Positions 8,521 to 17,618 of a stretch of DNA of 64,000 nt are shown here, piece after piece. A program made the translations under genes and the position numbers. Origin of the DNA: a virus; IMG/VR virus record IMGVR_UViG_3300033141_003443, positions 1 through 64,000 of that record; one strand, given 5' to 3'. Every line of letters begins with the position of its first letter. Position 1 is the first letter of the stretch. Under the pieces are notes generated by a model, which was not told the origin of the DNA, ran no database searches, and saw only the letters and a list, made by a program, of their open reading frames with translations.

Positions 8521-11337
8521 ATGGCTGGAATCAATAGTAATGTCGTCTTTATGTCCCATTTTGATGGCCTTGATGGTTCTCAAACTATTATAGACGAAAT
8601 AGGAAATGTCATTACCGCTAACGGTAATGCTCAAATAGATACTTCTGATTCTGTATTCGGTGGAGCCTCAGTATTATTTGATAATAATTCTGCTTCTAGG
8701 CTTACTATTCCGAATTCTCCTTCATTTAATCTTGGTTCACAAGATTTCAGGTTTGATTTCCGAATTCAATATGTTGCAGTAGGTGGTACGCAGGCTATCT
8801 GGACACAATGGGGTGGCGGTGGATCAAACGGCTCATTCTATATTGTAACGCTTGGTGGAAATTTACGATTTTTTTATTCGCCAAATGGCTCTTCTGAAGT
8901 AGCAATATCTAGCACATATACTTTTGCTGATAGTAATTTTCATCATGTAGAGGTATCAAGAACCGGTAATACTCTTTATTTCTTTGTTGATGGGGTTGCT
9001 TATGGTACAGGAAATCTGACCGGGGTAACTATTAATAATTCTACAAGACCCCTGAATATTTCAACTTATGCAGATGGGGCCGGACAGCCTCTTAATGCTA
9101 GGGTTGACGAGGCTAGAATGTCGACTGAGCCTTATGATTTTGACAGACTTTTTCCCTCATTAGAGTGGTCGGCAACAGGAGATATTCAGTTAACTCCGGC
9201 GTTACAGTGGGAAGCTTCTCTCTTAGGTGAACTAACTCCGCAAGTTTCTTGGAATACTGAAATGGAACATAAGTTTGTTCCTAATGTGGTTAATTATCCA
9301 TTTTATTTTGACCAACCCACTGTTAAGAGTAGTTCAGTCCCGATGACCATATCCGGGTGTTTTGTGGGTTATTCTGTTTATTTAAAAAATACGGGGTCTA
9401 GTGGAACTACTGAAATTGAGATTTATGTGGACGGCCTTTTAAAGGATACTATAAGTATTGTTGCTTCGGGAGTCGTGCATAATGAAGTAAGATATTTTGA
9501 TTTAGATCAAATGTTAAATCCTCAGGGTATTTTTAAAGTAAAAGTAATTTCTGCGGCAGTAGCCTCGGATGATTTAAAAGTTAATATGTATTTGATGACA
9601 TTTCCCTTTGAAATGGATGTCTTATTTTATTCTAATATTTCCGACTCGGTAAATTTTACAGGTTTAAATAAAGAGTATTTATTCCAGTCAACAGACAATT
9701 GGTTGATCGATTTTAATCAACCCATATTAACGGTAGCTAGTGTGACCATCGAGGATGAAAATGGAGATGTTACTGACGTGCCCTATTCTGTTTTAGATGG
9801 AACCTTCTTTAATAGCAGGATTCAGTTAGCGGCCTATACTCAGGCTTTGCCTAAGAGTATTAAAATTAAAGTCCAAGATTATAATGAGAGGTATCAAATA
9901 TTTGAATTAACTCCGACGATAGCTCCGACTCTTGGGGAATATCCACCTTATGTGACAAGTATGACAAAAGAATTTGAGTTATTTATTGCTGCAACCGCTT
10001 TTCGATATAGTTTTGATGTAGGAAGTACATGGTCTAGTTGGGAGGCTGTGTCTAGTAGTAATACTGCTACCATAGATTTTAGTAGTCTCTCAAATGGAGA
10101 GAAGACTGTTAAGATACAATACCAAATCGGATCTGATATGTTAGAGGGGGATTTTTCTCTTTATTATGTAATCGGAGATATTGATGTATCAATTTTATGG
10201 ATTGGTGATTATGCGTTAGTCACGTATGCAGACACCGTGCCTTTAGATAGGATAGAGGTTTATTATGATGGTGCCTTGTCAGATACTTTATCTATCCCGG
10301 TTATTAATGGTTTTGATACGTTTTCTTTAGACGTGGGTAATACTGAACTGGATATTGGTGTGGGTAGTGTATATTGGAATTCTGTTAAGTATGATTATGA
10401 TGGATCTTCATGGTCTCTTGCGAGTTTGGATTTTGCGAGTTATGCTTATGCTATGCAATATCAAGCTGTTTTTGGTTTCGATACTGTAGAAAATAAATTT
10501 GATGTAAAAATTATTATAGATGAAAACCCGTCAAACGGTAATTTTGAAGAAAGATTTCCTTCGTTTGTAAGAATTTGGGCTTTAGATTTTCTAATTAATA
10601 CGCAGGGCCTTGATTTTAGTCCCTATACTGTTCAGATAAGTAGTACACCGAAAAAGGTTTTTGAAGATGGAAGGGTTCAGGTTACTTTGGATGCTAGTAA
10701 AGAAATTATAATTAAATTGATTGATGTTTCTGGAAGAACATTAAGTTTTACACAAGAATTTTATAAAACTAAATATAATATTTGGCGGACAATTGTTATA
10801 ACTAAGGAGAGTATTATTGGCAGCAGCTCTAATGGGTTACAATTGCCGCGATTAGCCATTGATGATTCGGATAGTTTTTGGACATCAAGTTTGAGTGAAG
10901 TTTTACCCGCATGGTTACGTTATGAGTTTGGTTTAGAGACTAAACAAATAATTACTGAAGTTTCGATTAAACCAAATTTTTTTGGTGATGTGAATGGTGT
11001 ACCAAAAGATTTTAAAATTCAAGGAACTGATGATGGGGAGATTTGGGATGATTTATTAACCGTAGCTGGGGAGTCTTGGGTAGACGAAAACCCAAAGATT
11101 TATTCATTTTCAAACTCTGTAGCTTACGCTTTTTATAGACTTTATGTTACCGATACTTTTGGTGGTAGTTATGTTCAAATCAAGGAGTGGGAATTACGAG
11201 AAACTATCGGTGGGCCTGATTTAGCATCATTTTTTGAGGTAGAAATATTTCCGGGTGAAATTCATCAAAGTAGCGATATAAAAATTGCTCTTGAAACAGA
11301 GGATTGGGGAGATGAACCCGATGGCCCAACAGAATAA
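8521..11337 (+). CDS. Large tail adhesin with LamG-like and discoidin-like domains
   Basis: 938 residues. Residues 1-210 form a concanavalin-A/LamG-like jelly roll (VVFMSHFDGLDGSQTIIDE; FHHVEVSRTGNTLYFFVDGV; VDEARMS), a typical glycan-binding module. The middle is made of beta-rich repeats. Residues about 760-905 look like an F5/8-type C (discoidin) domain: AIDDSDSFWTSS, WLRYEFG, PKDFKIQGTDDGEIWD, FYRLYVTDTFGG, IKEWEL. Two carbohydrate-binding folds in a tail-tip gene suggest receptor recognition. Fold calls are from pattern, not alignment scores. Confidence 0.7.
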   Translation: MAGINSNVVFMSHFDGLDGSQTIIDEIGNVITANGNAQIDTSDSVFGGASVLFDNNSASRLTIPNSPSFNLGSQDFRFDFRIQYVAVGGTQAIWTQWGGGGSNGSFYIVTLGGNLRFFYSPNGSSEVAISSTYTFADSNFHHVEVSRTGNTLYFFVDGVAYGTGNLTGVTINNSTRPLNISTYADGAGQPLNARVDEARMSTEPYDFDRLFPSLEWSATGDIQLTPALQWEASLLGELTPQVSWNTEMEHKFVPNVVNYPFYFDQPTVKSSSVPMTISGCFVGYSVYLKNTGSSGTTEIEIYVDGLLKDTISIVASGVVHNEVRYFDLDQMLNPQGIFKVKVISAAVASDDLKVNMYLMTFPFEMDVLFYSNISDSVNFTGLNKEYLFQSTDNWLIDFNQPILTVASVTIEDENGDVTDVPYSVLDGTFFNSRIQLAAYTQALPKSIKIKVQDYNERYQIFELTPTIAPTLGEYPPYVTSMTKEFELFIAATAFRYSFDVGSTWSSWEAVSSSNTATIDFSSLSNGEKTVKIQYQIGSDMLEGDFSLYYVIGDIDVSILWIGDYALVTYADTVPLDRIEVYYDGALSDTLSIPVINGFDTFSLDVGNTELDIGVGSVYWNSVKYDYDGSSWSLASLDFASYAYAMQYQAVFGFDTVENKFDVKIIIDENPSNGNFEERFPSFVRIWALDFLINTQGLDFSPYTVQISSTPKKVFEDGRVQVTLDASKEIIIKLIDVSGRTLSFTQEFYKTKYNIWRTIVITKESIIGSSSNGLQLPRLAIDDSDSFWTSSLSEVLPAWLRYEFGLETKQIITEVSIKPNFFGDVNGVPKDFKIQGTDDGEIWDDLLTVAGESWVDENPKIYSFSNSVAYAFYRLYVTDTFGGSYVQIKEWELRETIGGPDLASFFEVEIFPGEIHQSSDIKIALETEDWGDEPDGPTE

Positions 11338-11349
11338 TGGAGGTTGTTA

Positions 11350-13854
11350 ATGGCTATTACAAGTATTCTATTAGATGAAAATTCTGGATTTGTCGTAGAG
11401 GTTCCTGTAATTGTTCCGCTTAAATGGAGAACAAAGAGTATATCTACTGTTTTTTTGAAAGATCCACAAGATATTCGATCGAATAGTTACGCTGGTATGG
11501 CTCCCGGAACTACGGTGAGTTATAGCGGCTGGAATAGTGGGGGAGACACGGCGGTAAGTAGGGCTGTATGTAAGTGGCAGAATGGTTCAGGCTTCTTTTT
11601 TAGACGATCTATTGCTGTTATTTACAAACCGGGCGCTATGGTACCCCCCTATATCCATGTGTCTGCTCAGACGGCGATTCAAATTGAAGACGCAACACCT
11701 GAGATTGATTGGGAGGCTGTTATGGCAACCCTCAGATCTTCTTATGATCCGGCATCATATACAATTGGAGCAGTTAGGTTGTGTGATTCTTTGGGCGGTA
11801 ATTGTGAAGATTTAGTAAAAGCTGGTCAAATGGATTTGAATGATTTAAATCAATATTATAAAGATACCGGTCATGCCGGTGAAGAGGCAAATGCCTCTTT
11901 ATGGAGTTTTGTGACTGAGAGCTCATCAAGTCCAATAACTAAACCTTATGGGCCCGGAGACGCGGATGTCAAGTTTAATTATATGGATGAATTTACTGTT
12001 CGGGGGGTTAGTGATGATGATGCAGGAAATAATTTTAATGATACTGCTCAAAGTTTACCAACGAATTCATGTGTTACGAATAGTCGTAGTATGCCCATGT
12101 ATGCTAAGTTTTGGGTAAAGATGACTGTGATTGGAGGCGGGGCCTATCCCCCAGAAGCTACTGTTAATACTGAAGAAGAGCAAAAAGATCCGGAAGATTG
12201 GGGTAGTCTTAGCAGCGGAACTTCAGGTTTTACTGGAAAGGGTTCTGAAGATGAGGGTATGAATACGATGTATTCAACTTATGGTAATTCCAGACTACCT
12301 TTTGATTCCGTTTATTTAACCGGAGCAAATTATAATAGTTTTGTTTCTGCGGGAGGCGGTGTGGTTGCAGAATCCGGAGCGTTTTCTATTTCTGATACGC
12401 TCTATATTGAGAAAATAAGGCTGGATATTGAGGGCAGCACCATGACGATAGTTGAAGTTGTGGATTACGATGCAACACCCTCTCTGAATTTAAGTGAAAA
12501 GATTTATGGATATATTTTTAATGAATTTAATCAGAGTAAGCCCACATTTTCTGGGTTTGTAATTAGCCGTAGAAGGCGTTTAAATTCAGGAACCAAAGAA
12601 ATCGTTTATGAGTGTAGAGATTTAACTTATTTTTTAGATCAGTTATATAGTCCCTCTCATTATATCTATCGACCGCCATCAATTCATGGTCGAGGATCTT
12701 TTAAAACTTATGACAGGGTATTAAAAGAGATTTTGGGTGTGGCAGGACTGCCAGATTCTATTGTTGATTTACCCCTCTATACGGCCCCGCCCACGAGTTG
12801 GGTTTATCAGGATTTAAGGAGTGTGTTGGAGTGGGTGGTGAAATTTTTTGGTAAATACATGTATTATATTGACAGATATGGAAGGTTAAATGTTCGGGCC
12901 ACGGATTCATTAACGAATGTTAAAACATATACCATTGGTGATAAGTCGGGGGAAATTTCTATAGAGAGTTTTGAACCTATGACAGATTTTTCTAGGTCTC
13001 GTAGTAGGGTTATTTTAACTGGTGACTTTGCAATTACAGAACGTGAAGCTGTAGCTAATTATCTTTTAGGCGGACAATTACATCCAGAAGATAATGTGAA
13101 TCAGACAGGTATTTTTTGGTTTCAGCAAACGATAGAAGGAAAAACTTATAAGTTTTATTATTTTATGTTGAAGCCCGGACAAACTTTAAACGATAAGTTA
13201 TTATCAGATCCGGCGAAATCCGCGGATGTCGTTTTATTAAAACAGGCAAATTCACCCACAAGTCCTAATTCGAATTGGATTGATGATCCTAAAGAATTAA
13301 ATATTCGAGTTTTTAAAACACACCCGGGAGATAGTGAAATTTATGTTGAAGACCCTATTTTAAATTATAAAAATTATCAATTAATTAGAATACGATATGC
13401 AACACGGACAGATTCACCAATTCAAGTTAGCGTAGATACGGGATTAGCTGGTGGAACGGAGGTTGTTCGTAGACCAGAGTTTAAAAAGGCTGTTGGCCCA
13501 CAAGGATCCGTAGATGATACAGCTTTGATGGCCCAATATCTAGCTAAAATTAAGGATTTTTTTACCCCGGTTTATGGCGGGCAATTAGTCCTTGATGGTT
13601 TAGATACGCAAATTTATTTGTTAGCAAAGGTCTCAATTGCGGGATCGGATTTATCCTCGACGGAGACTGATGATTTAATTTGTTATTCTATTGAGTATAA
13701 TATACCAGCTAAGAGAACATCGGTAGAATTGTCGAATAAAGTTTATGAGGATCTACCTTTCTTTGATGTTATGCGGGAGCGTTCAAGAGAGCATAATGAA
13801 ATGTTAGCAAAGATGGGCATTGTGGAAGAATTGGAACTTTACCAAAGAGCTTAA
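11350..13854 (+). CDS. Tail hub / baseplate protein (gp27-gpD-like)
   Basis: 834 residues. ATG 11350 is preceded by GGAGG (11339-11343); the in-frame TTG at 11344 is too close. Residues about 438-700 resemble the hub domain of phage late-control-D/gp27-like proteins (YDRVLKEILGVAGLP, YQDLRSVLEWVVKFFGKYMYYIDRYGRL). The N-terminal 400 residues are beta-rich and less conserved. Such hubs close the tail tube and carry the receptor-binding parts; its place after the adhesin and before fibre-like genes agrees. Confidence 0.65.
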   Translation: MAITSILLDENSGFVVEVPVIVPLKWRTKSISTVFLKDPQDIRSNSYAGMAPGTTVSYSGWNSGGDTAVSRAVCKWQNGSGFFFRRSIAVIYKPGAMVPPYIHVSAQTAIQIEDATPEIDWEAVMATLRSSYDPASYTIGAVRLCDSLGGNCEDLVKAGQMDLNDLNQYYKDTGHAGEEANASLWSFVTESSSSPITKPYGPGDADVKFNYMDEFTVRGVSDDDAGNNFNDTAQSLPTNSCVTNSRSMPMYAKFWVKMTVIGGGAYPPEATVNTEEEQKDPEDWGSLSSGTSGFTGKGSEDEGMNTMYSTYGNSRLPFDSVYLTGANYNSFVSAGGGVVAESGAFSISDTLYIEKIRLDIEGSTMTIVEVVDYDATPSLNLSEKIYGYIFNEFNQSKPTFSGFVISRRRRLNSGTKEIVYECRDLTYFLDQLYSPSHYIYRPPSIHGRGSFKTYDRVLKEILGVAGLPDSIVDLPLYTAPPTSWVYQDLRSVLEWVVKFFGKYMYYIDRYGRLNVRATDSLTNVKTYTIGDKSGEISIESFEPMTDFSRSRSRVILTGDFAITEREAVANYLLGGQLHPEDNVNQTGIFWFQQTIEGKTYKFYYFMLKPGQTLNDKLLSDPAKSADVVLLKQANSPTSPNSNWIDDPKELNIRVFKTHPGDSEIYVEDPILNYKNYQLIRIRYATRTDSPIQVSVDTGLAGGTEVVRRPEFKKAVGPQGSVDDTALMAQYLAKIKDFFTPVYGGQLVLDGLDTQIYLLAKVSIAGSDLSSTETDDLICYSIEYNIPAKRTSVELSNKVYEDLPFFDVMRERSREHNEMLAKMGIVEELELYQRA

Positions 13855-13857
13855 ATT

Positions 13858-14415
13858 ATGAAATCAAAACATGCGACTATAACTATTTCGGATAGTGTTT
13901 GGACGGAGTTAGAGGAGACTTTTGATGTTCTATTTTGGGCGGTCTATGCTGATGTAGCTATTTATGTTCAGGAATATGGTATAGCTGGTTGGAATACAAG
14001 TATTTCTGTTTCGGCAGAGGCCTCATATTCGGTAAATACTTCGGTTAAGAAAATACGGGTAAAATCTCAGTCCGGAAATGCGGATGTAAATTATAGTTTA
14101 TTGGGTTTTATCACTTTTCGGCTCGGTGGAAAGGAACCGACAATACAACCAGTAAGCATAAAAACAAATGATTATACCCTTACAGAATTAGATTATAGTC
14201 TTGTAATTGATGCAACAAGTAATCCTGTAACAATTACACTTCCATTAAATCCAAAGATAGGCCAAGTATATAATCTTGCTTGTTTAAATAGTGATAATGC
14301 TGTGGAGATTAATTTTAATGGAAAAAACTTTTATGATAGTTCTTCAAATGGGATTCTTTTTAAGGGTGAAAATTTAACGATTCAATATGATGGAACACAA
14401 TATATAGGAGCATAA
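13858..14415 (+). CDS. Tail fibre-like protein
   Basis: 185 residues, all beta. The C-terminal half (LDYSLVIDATSNPVTITLP, GQVYNLACLNSDNAVEINF, GENLTIQYDGTQYIGA) is the small beta-sandwich often found at the end of phage fibres. Starts 3 nt after the hub gene without a clear ribosome site, so translation is probably coupled. Confidence 0.6.
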   Translation: MKSKHATITISDSVWTELEETFDVLFWAVYADVAIYVQEYGIAGWNTSISVSAEASYSVNTSVKKIRVKSQSGNADVNYSLLGFITFRLGGKEPTIQPVSIKTNDYTLTELDYSLVIDATSNPVTITLPLNPKIGQVYNLACLNSDNAVEINFNGKNFYDSSSNGILFKGENLTIQYDGTQYIGA

Positions 14416-14416
14416 A

Positions 14417-15202
14417 ATGAGTTTATTTGGTGTAATACGAGATGCTTTAACTGGAATTACTGCAAGTGTTGAAAGCGAGGGTAATTTAGCTGTAATCGCT
14501 AAAAATCAGCATTGGCCAATTATTGATTTATTTATGCACAAACATCAATTAACTATAACAATTGATGGTACAACTTCTATCGGTGATAAGATAGTTACTC
14601 TTGTTGCTGGACATGGTGTTATTAATGGAAATTGGGTGGGTTTTGAACAGGCCGGAAACTTTTATGAAGGTGTTGTAATTAATGTATCAGTAAATGATAT
14701 TGAACTTGATTCCCCTTTAGATTATGCTTTTGATAGTAATGCTGTAGCCTATATACATTCTAGGGATATGAATATTGATGGTTCTACTACAACACAAATA
14801 TTTCATATTCATCCACCAACGGGGCAGAAATGGGATATTACTGGATTAACTTTTACTTTAGAGGATAATGTAATTATGGATTCTTCTAAATTTGGCGGAA
14901 TTACAGCCTTAACTGAGGGGGTTGTATTACGGGTAGAAAATAGTACAATTAAAAATATTTTTAATGTTAAAACAAATGGGGGTTTTTCCGCAAGATCATG
15001 TTTTTCAGAATATGATGCCAAAGCCCCCGCAGGTGTATATGGTTTTCGTATATGTACTGTTTTTGCGGGGCAGGAAAATCGGGGTGTAACTATTCGTTTA
15101 AACGGAGATGTTGATGATGAATTACAACTACTTATTCAAGATGATTTATCAGCTTTAAGTAGATTTACCTGTATTGCTCATGGGCATATAGTAATTGAAT
15201 AA
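14417..15202 (+). CDS. Virion-associated protein, likely fibre or tail-tip
   Basis: 261 residues, beta-rich, with an N-terminal helix followed by HWPIIDLFMHKHQLTITID. No enzyme motifs. It follows the fibre-like gene by one base and is the last large virion gene of the block, so a structural role is the best guess. The family is not recognised. Confidence 0.5.
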   Translation: MSLFGVIRDALTGITASVESEGNLAVIAKNQHWPIIDLFMHKHQLTITIDGTTSIGDKIVTLVAGHGVINGNWVGFEQAGNFYEGVVINVSVNDIELDSPLDYAFDSNAVAYIHSRDMNIDGSTTTQIFHIHPPTGQKWDITGLTFTLEDNVIMDSSKFGGITALTEGVVLRVENSTIKNIFNVKTNGGFSARSCFSEYDAKAPAGVYGFRICTVFAGQENRGVTIRLNGDVDDELQLLIQDDLSALSRFTCIAHGHIVIE

Positions 15203-15227
15203 ACCGGTATAAATGGACGGAGTACTT

Positions 15228-15569
15228 ATGATTAAATGTAGAAATTGTGGTTTTGAATTTGATGATTTAAAACAATCTGAGGTTGTTATGGGTGGAGTAA
15301 AATGCCCTAAATGTAATGCTATTGTGGATCAAGAGGGGAATGTTTTTAAAAAGGCTGGGGTTAATTTTTTCTCCCATTTGGTTAAAATTAGAAAACCTTA
15401 TTTAGATACAAGAGGTACATATACGTGTGAGTGTATTGATTGTGCCTATGTTAAGGAGTCTAAAAAGCACTGTAAAGATATTAAATGTCCCAAGTGTGGG
15501 GGTGAAATGCGAAGAAAAAATCGTCCGGGTTCGGGAAAGAAGGCTGAGGGAATTGAAAGCGGAAGCTAA
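15228..15569 (+). CDS. Double zinc-ribbon protein
   Basis: 113 residues from ATG 15228, which has ACGGAG 5 nt upstream (the ATG at 15213 does not). N-terminal ribbon: C4-x2-C7 with CPKC near residue 25. C-terminal ribbon: CECIDCAYV..HCKDIKCPKCGGEMRR followed by a basic NRPGSGK tail, a Cys-rich pattern that also appears at the ends of some phage head or packaging proteins. Probably binds nucleic acid or zinc for stability; role unknown. Confidence 0.65.
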   Translation: MIKCRNCGFEFDDLKQSEVVMGGVKCPKCNAIVDQEGNVFKKAGVNFFSHLVKIRKPYLDTRGTYTCECIDCAYVKESKKHCKDIKCPKCGGEMRRKNRPGSGKKAEGIESGS

Positions 15570-15725
15570 AGAACGGAGTTAGCGAGATATTCTCTACAAG
15601 GTAGAGTTGTTGGCATTTCTTGGGATTGTTGGCCCAAAAATAACAGTCCTTGAATTTACAAAGGAGGGTTTATGTTTTTAAAAGGAGGTACGTCATGATG
15701 TAGAAACCGAAAGGAGGTATACGTC
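15570..15725 (+). promoter_or_regulatory. Leader with hairpins, three tandem Shine-Dalgarno boxes and mini-ORFs
   Basis: Upstream of the basic 56-aa gene. Two small inverted repeats (CTCTAC/GTAGAG at 15592-15606, then TTGGG...CCCAA just before 15640) are followed by three AAAGGAGG boxes at 15660, 15681 and 15710. The second and third are each followed by TA(TA)CGTCATG, so ribosome site and start have been duplicated. Box 1 drives an 8-codon frame (15672-15698), box 2 a two-codon frame (ATG ATG TAG), box 3 the real gene. Possible translational control. Confidence 0.5.
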
Positions 15726-15896
15726 ATGGCTAAAGCCCAAAAATGTAAAAGCGGGAATAAAGCCAAAGGTCGTCAGTCTGATCGCCATAAGATCGAGTAT
15801 GAACGTCAAAGAATTCGTACCGAAGCCAACAAGCGTAAAAGACGCCGAAGACATTTGGAAAAACACCTGAATGATTTGCAAGCTCAAAATGTATAA
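15726..15896 (+). CDS. Small highly basic protein (56 aa)
   Basis: ATG 15726 with AAAGGAGG 8 nt upstream; stop at 15894-15896. Contains 24 Arg/Lys residues, including the run KRKRRRRH near residue 40, and one long predicted helix. Its charge suggests binding to DNA or RNA, for example as an internal virion or packaging accessory protein. The strong, duplicated ribosome site suggests high expression. No named family assigned. Confidence 0.7.
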   Translation: MAKAQKCKSGNKAKGRQSDRHKIEYERQRIRTEANKRKRRRRHLEKHLNDLQAQNV

Positions 15897-16951
15897 AATG
15901 GGGTGGGGATTCCCGCCCGTCCGGAGGGTCTGAAATACGGCTTGACTGTGTGGTAGGACTAACTCCGTTTAGGGGCACCTTTCGGGGTGTCCCTTATGAC
16001 TGAACCCTGAATGTTCACTAAAAGGTAAACATTAGGTTCTGAGTATACATTATGATACCCGCCCGGGGCCATCCGGCCCACCTTCAATATTATAATTATT
16101 TATTATTAATACTATACAGCCTGCCTGATCGGGTATAAAATATCAAAATTGATGCGTTAAGGCCCGATTTCCCGATTAATACAGCATAAAAGCGATATTA
16201 ACCAACCTCGACCCGGCCAAAGGCCGCCCCTCGGTTGAGAGTAAACCATTAAAATCTATCAATATTATGGAAATTAATACATAATCAGTCTTAGCCGCTT
16301 TTTAAAATAAGTGGGCAGACTTGATACTTACCTGTGCGGTGGAACGTCCTCCGGAGGCAGCCTCGGGAATCGCTCCGCTCTCCCTCGGCGCCTTCCGGTT
16401 CTGATCCGTCTATTCTGGACAGGAATCTGGACAATATGTCCAGTTACCTGATTCGTCCACTATTTAGTGGACATTACCAGTTATTTATGGGGTACCAGCA
16501 AGCCTGACCGCCTGCTGGCGGTAGACTTCCGGCATATTCGGAATGGGGCCCAGATCCGGAAGAGAGGCCTACAGAAGGCATCCTGAAGCGATTGGAGGCT
16601 ATAATCGTGTCATAATCTGAAGCGTTTAGAGATCCAAATCGGGGCGACGGCGTAGCCGGAGACACGTATTTGATAGGAATATAGCCTGTAATAGGGAATT
16701 ATAAGGAATATGGGTGGAAGACCTGCTGGAGGGTAGGATTTTTACCTACTAGCTTGTCGTTGATTGCTTAAAGACTTGAAGTACAGATTACTCCGTGCGT
16801 GTTCATCACGCCACCTCTGGCAAGGCTTTCTTTGGTCAGACGGTGCTTTCCCAACATCACATTAAGCAGTTATCATATGTTCTGTTTAACTTCCTTATCC
16901 CACCGCCGAAATCCGGAAGAATTAGATAGTTGGGAGTCTAATATAAATAAT
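15897..16951. ncRNA. 1.06-kb non-coding region dense in inverted repeats; candidate large structured RNA
   Basis: No credible gene on either strand. Inverted repeats seen directly: 15901-15917, 15971-15994, 16003-16038, 16066-16079 (GGGCC/GGCCC), 16203-16237 (CAACC..CGGCC-AAA-GGCCG..GGTTG), 16348-16357, 16427-16443 (CTGGAC/GTCCAG), 16455-16472 (GTCCAC/GTGGAC), 16507-16522 (ACCGCC/GGCGGT), 16527-16543, 16648-16658 (CGGC/GCCG), 16733-16749 and 16797-16811. ATACCCG (16055-16061) can also pair with CGGGTAT (16130-16136) over 70 nt. G+C is visibly higher than around it. Size, phage location and hairpin density resemble the large ornate phage RNAs (GOLLD, ROOL), but no consensus of either was recognised. 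Alternatives: origin, packaging site, or a terminator cluster between convergent units. Confidence 0.4.
15971..15994 (+). terminator. Hairpin, possible terminator of the virion block
   Basis: 9-bp stem AGGGGCACC / GGTGTCCCT around a TTTCGG loop (UUCG-type), 75 nt after the last plus-strand gene. There is no T-run after it, so it may instead be the first helix of the structured region that follows. Confidence 0.4.
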
Positions 16952-17299
16952 CTACATATTTCTTAACTGATCGCCGGCTTTTGATCCACGAATACCTGAA
17001 TTATTTAACACGATTAAACTCGGTGATATTTCAGAATACTTTTTAAGAATATCTCCATGACAGGGTTTGGGGGCGCACCAACAGGCGATTACCTTGTTTC
17101 TAAGTTCTGGGAGGGCCTTAAGGAGATCCGGGCGGGATAAAAGGTATTTCTCGTATTTTTGAATGACTTCGGCACGATCACCGTCTTTTCCAATAACGAA
17201 GGGATTAGCCCATTTACTATTGATAGGAAATCGAGGATTCCAACGTCCAATATAAATATCAAATTTTTCTCTATAACAATGAACTATTTTAATTGACAT
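16952..17299 (-). CDS. DUF4326-family protein
   Basis: 115 residues, ATG with TTGGAGAA upstream. Matches the DUF4326 pattern: IYIGRWNPRFPINSKWANPF, IGKDGDRAEVIQKYEKYLL, then ACWCAPKPCHGDIL. The conserved CWC.P..CHGD cluster suggests metal binding or catalysis; the family is common in phages and its function is not established. It is the last gene of the minus-strand block and faces the structured non-coding region. Confidence 0.75.
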   Translation of the reverse strand: MSIKIVHCYREKFDIYIGRWNPRFPINSKWANPFVIGKDGDRAEVIQKYEKYLLSRPDLLKALPELRNKVIACWCAPKPCHGDILKKYSEISPSLIVLNNSGIRGSKAGDQLRNM

Positions 17300-17399
17300 A
17301 TTTTCTCCAAATATTGATTAGTTTGCGGCTTTTCCGCAAGAAAGATATATTTTATGGTTTTGTCAATCTTAGACTGAGTTTTATCTAAAAGTTTTATAG

Positions 17400-17618
17400 T
17401 CATTTTGCTTTTGCCTTAATAATATTTGTTAATGCTCGAACAGCGTCAGCACACGAGACACCACATTGTCCCAAACCTTTGGCTACTGTAATAATACTGG
17501 ATTCAATAACCTCATCGGAAATGTCAGATAAATCATAACCAAAGTCTTTAAGAGATTTTCGGATATTCTTTAATATTTTCTTTCGTCTGAATTCCTGTAA
17601 TTTTTTTATTATAAACAT
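17400..17618 (-). CDS. Hypothetical protein
   Basis: 72 residues, strong ribosome site AAAGGAGA. Basic helical N-terminus (KKLQEFRRKKILKNIRKSL) followed by ITVAKGLGQCGVSCADAVRAL. Overlaps the end of the nuclease-like gene upstream by 10 nt, so the two are coupled. No family recognised. Confidence 0.6.
   Translation of the reverse strand: MFIIKKLQEFRRKKILKNIRKSLKDFGYDLSDISDEVIESSIITVAKGLGQCGVSCADAVRALTNIIKAKAK

Noticed and set aside
15693-15978. Minus-strand frames opposite the 56-aa basic gene
   Set aside because: They lie across the strong plus-strand ribosome site and gene; no own ribosome site, hydrophobic or low-quality composition. Shadows.
16474-16665. 63-codon minus-strand frame in the structured region
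   Set aside because: No ribosome site, runs through several inverted repeats, composition unlike neighbouring genes.
17300-17399. Terminator (TTGCGG-loop-CCGCAA at 17323-17339) and TTGACA-like promoter
   Set aside because: No T-run after the hairpin in either direction; the TTGACA lacks a -10 at proper distance.
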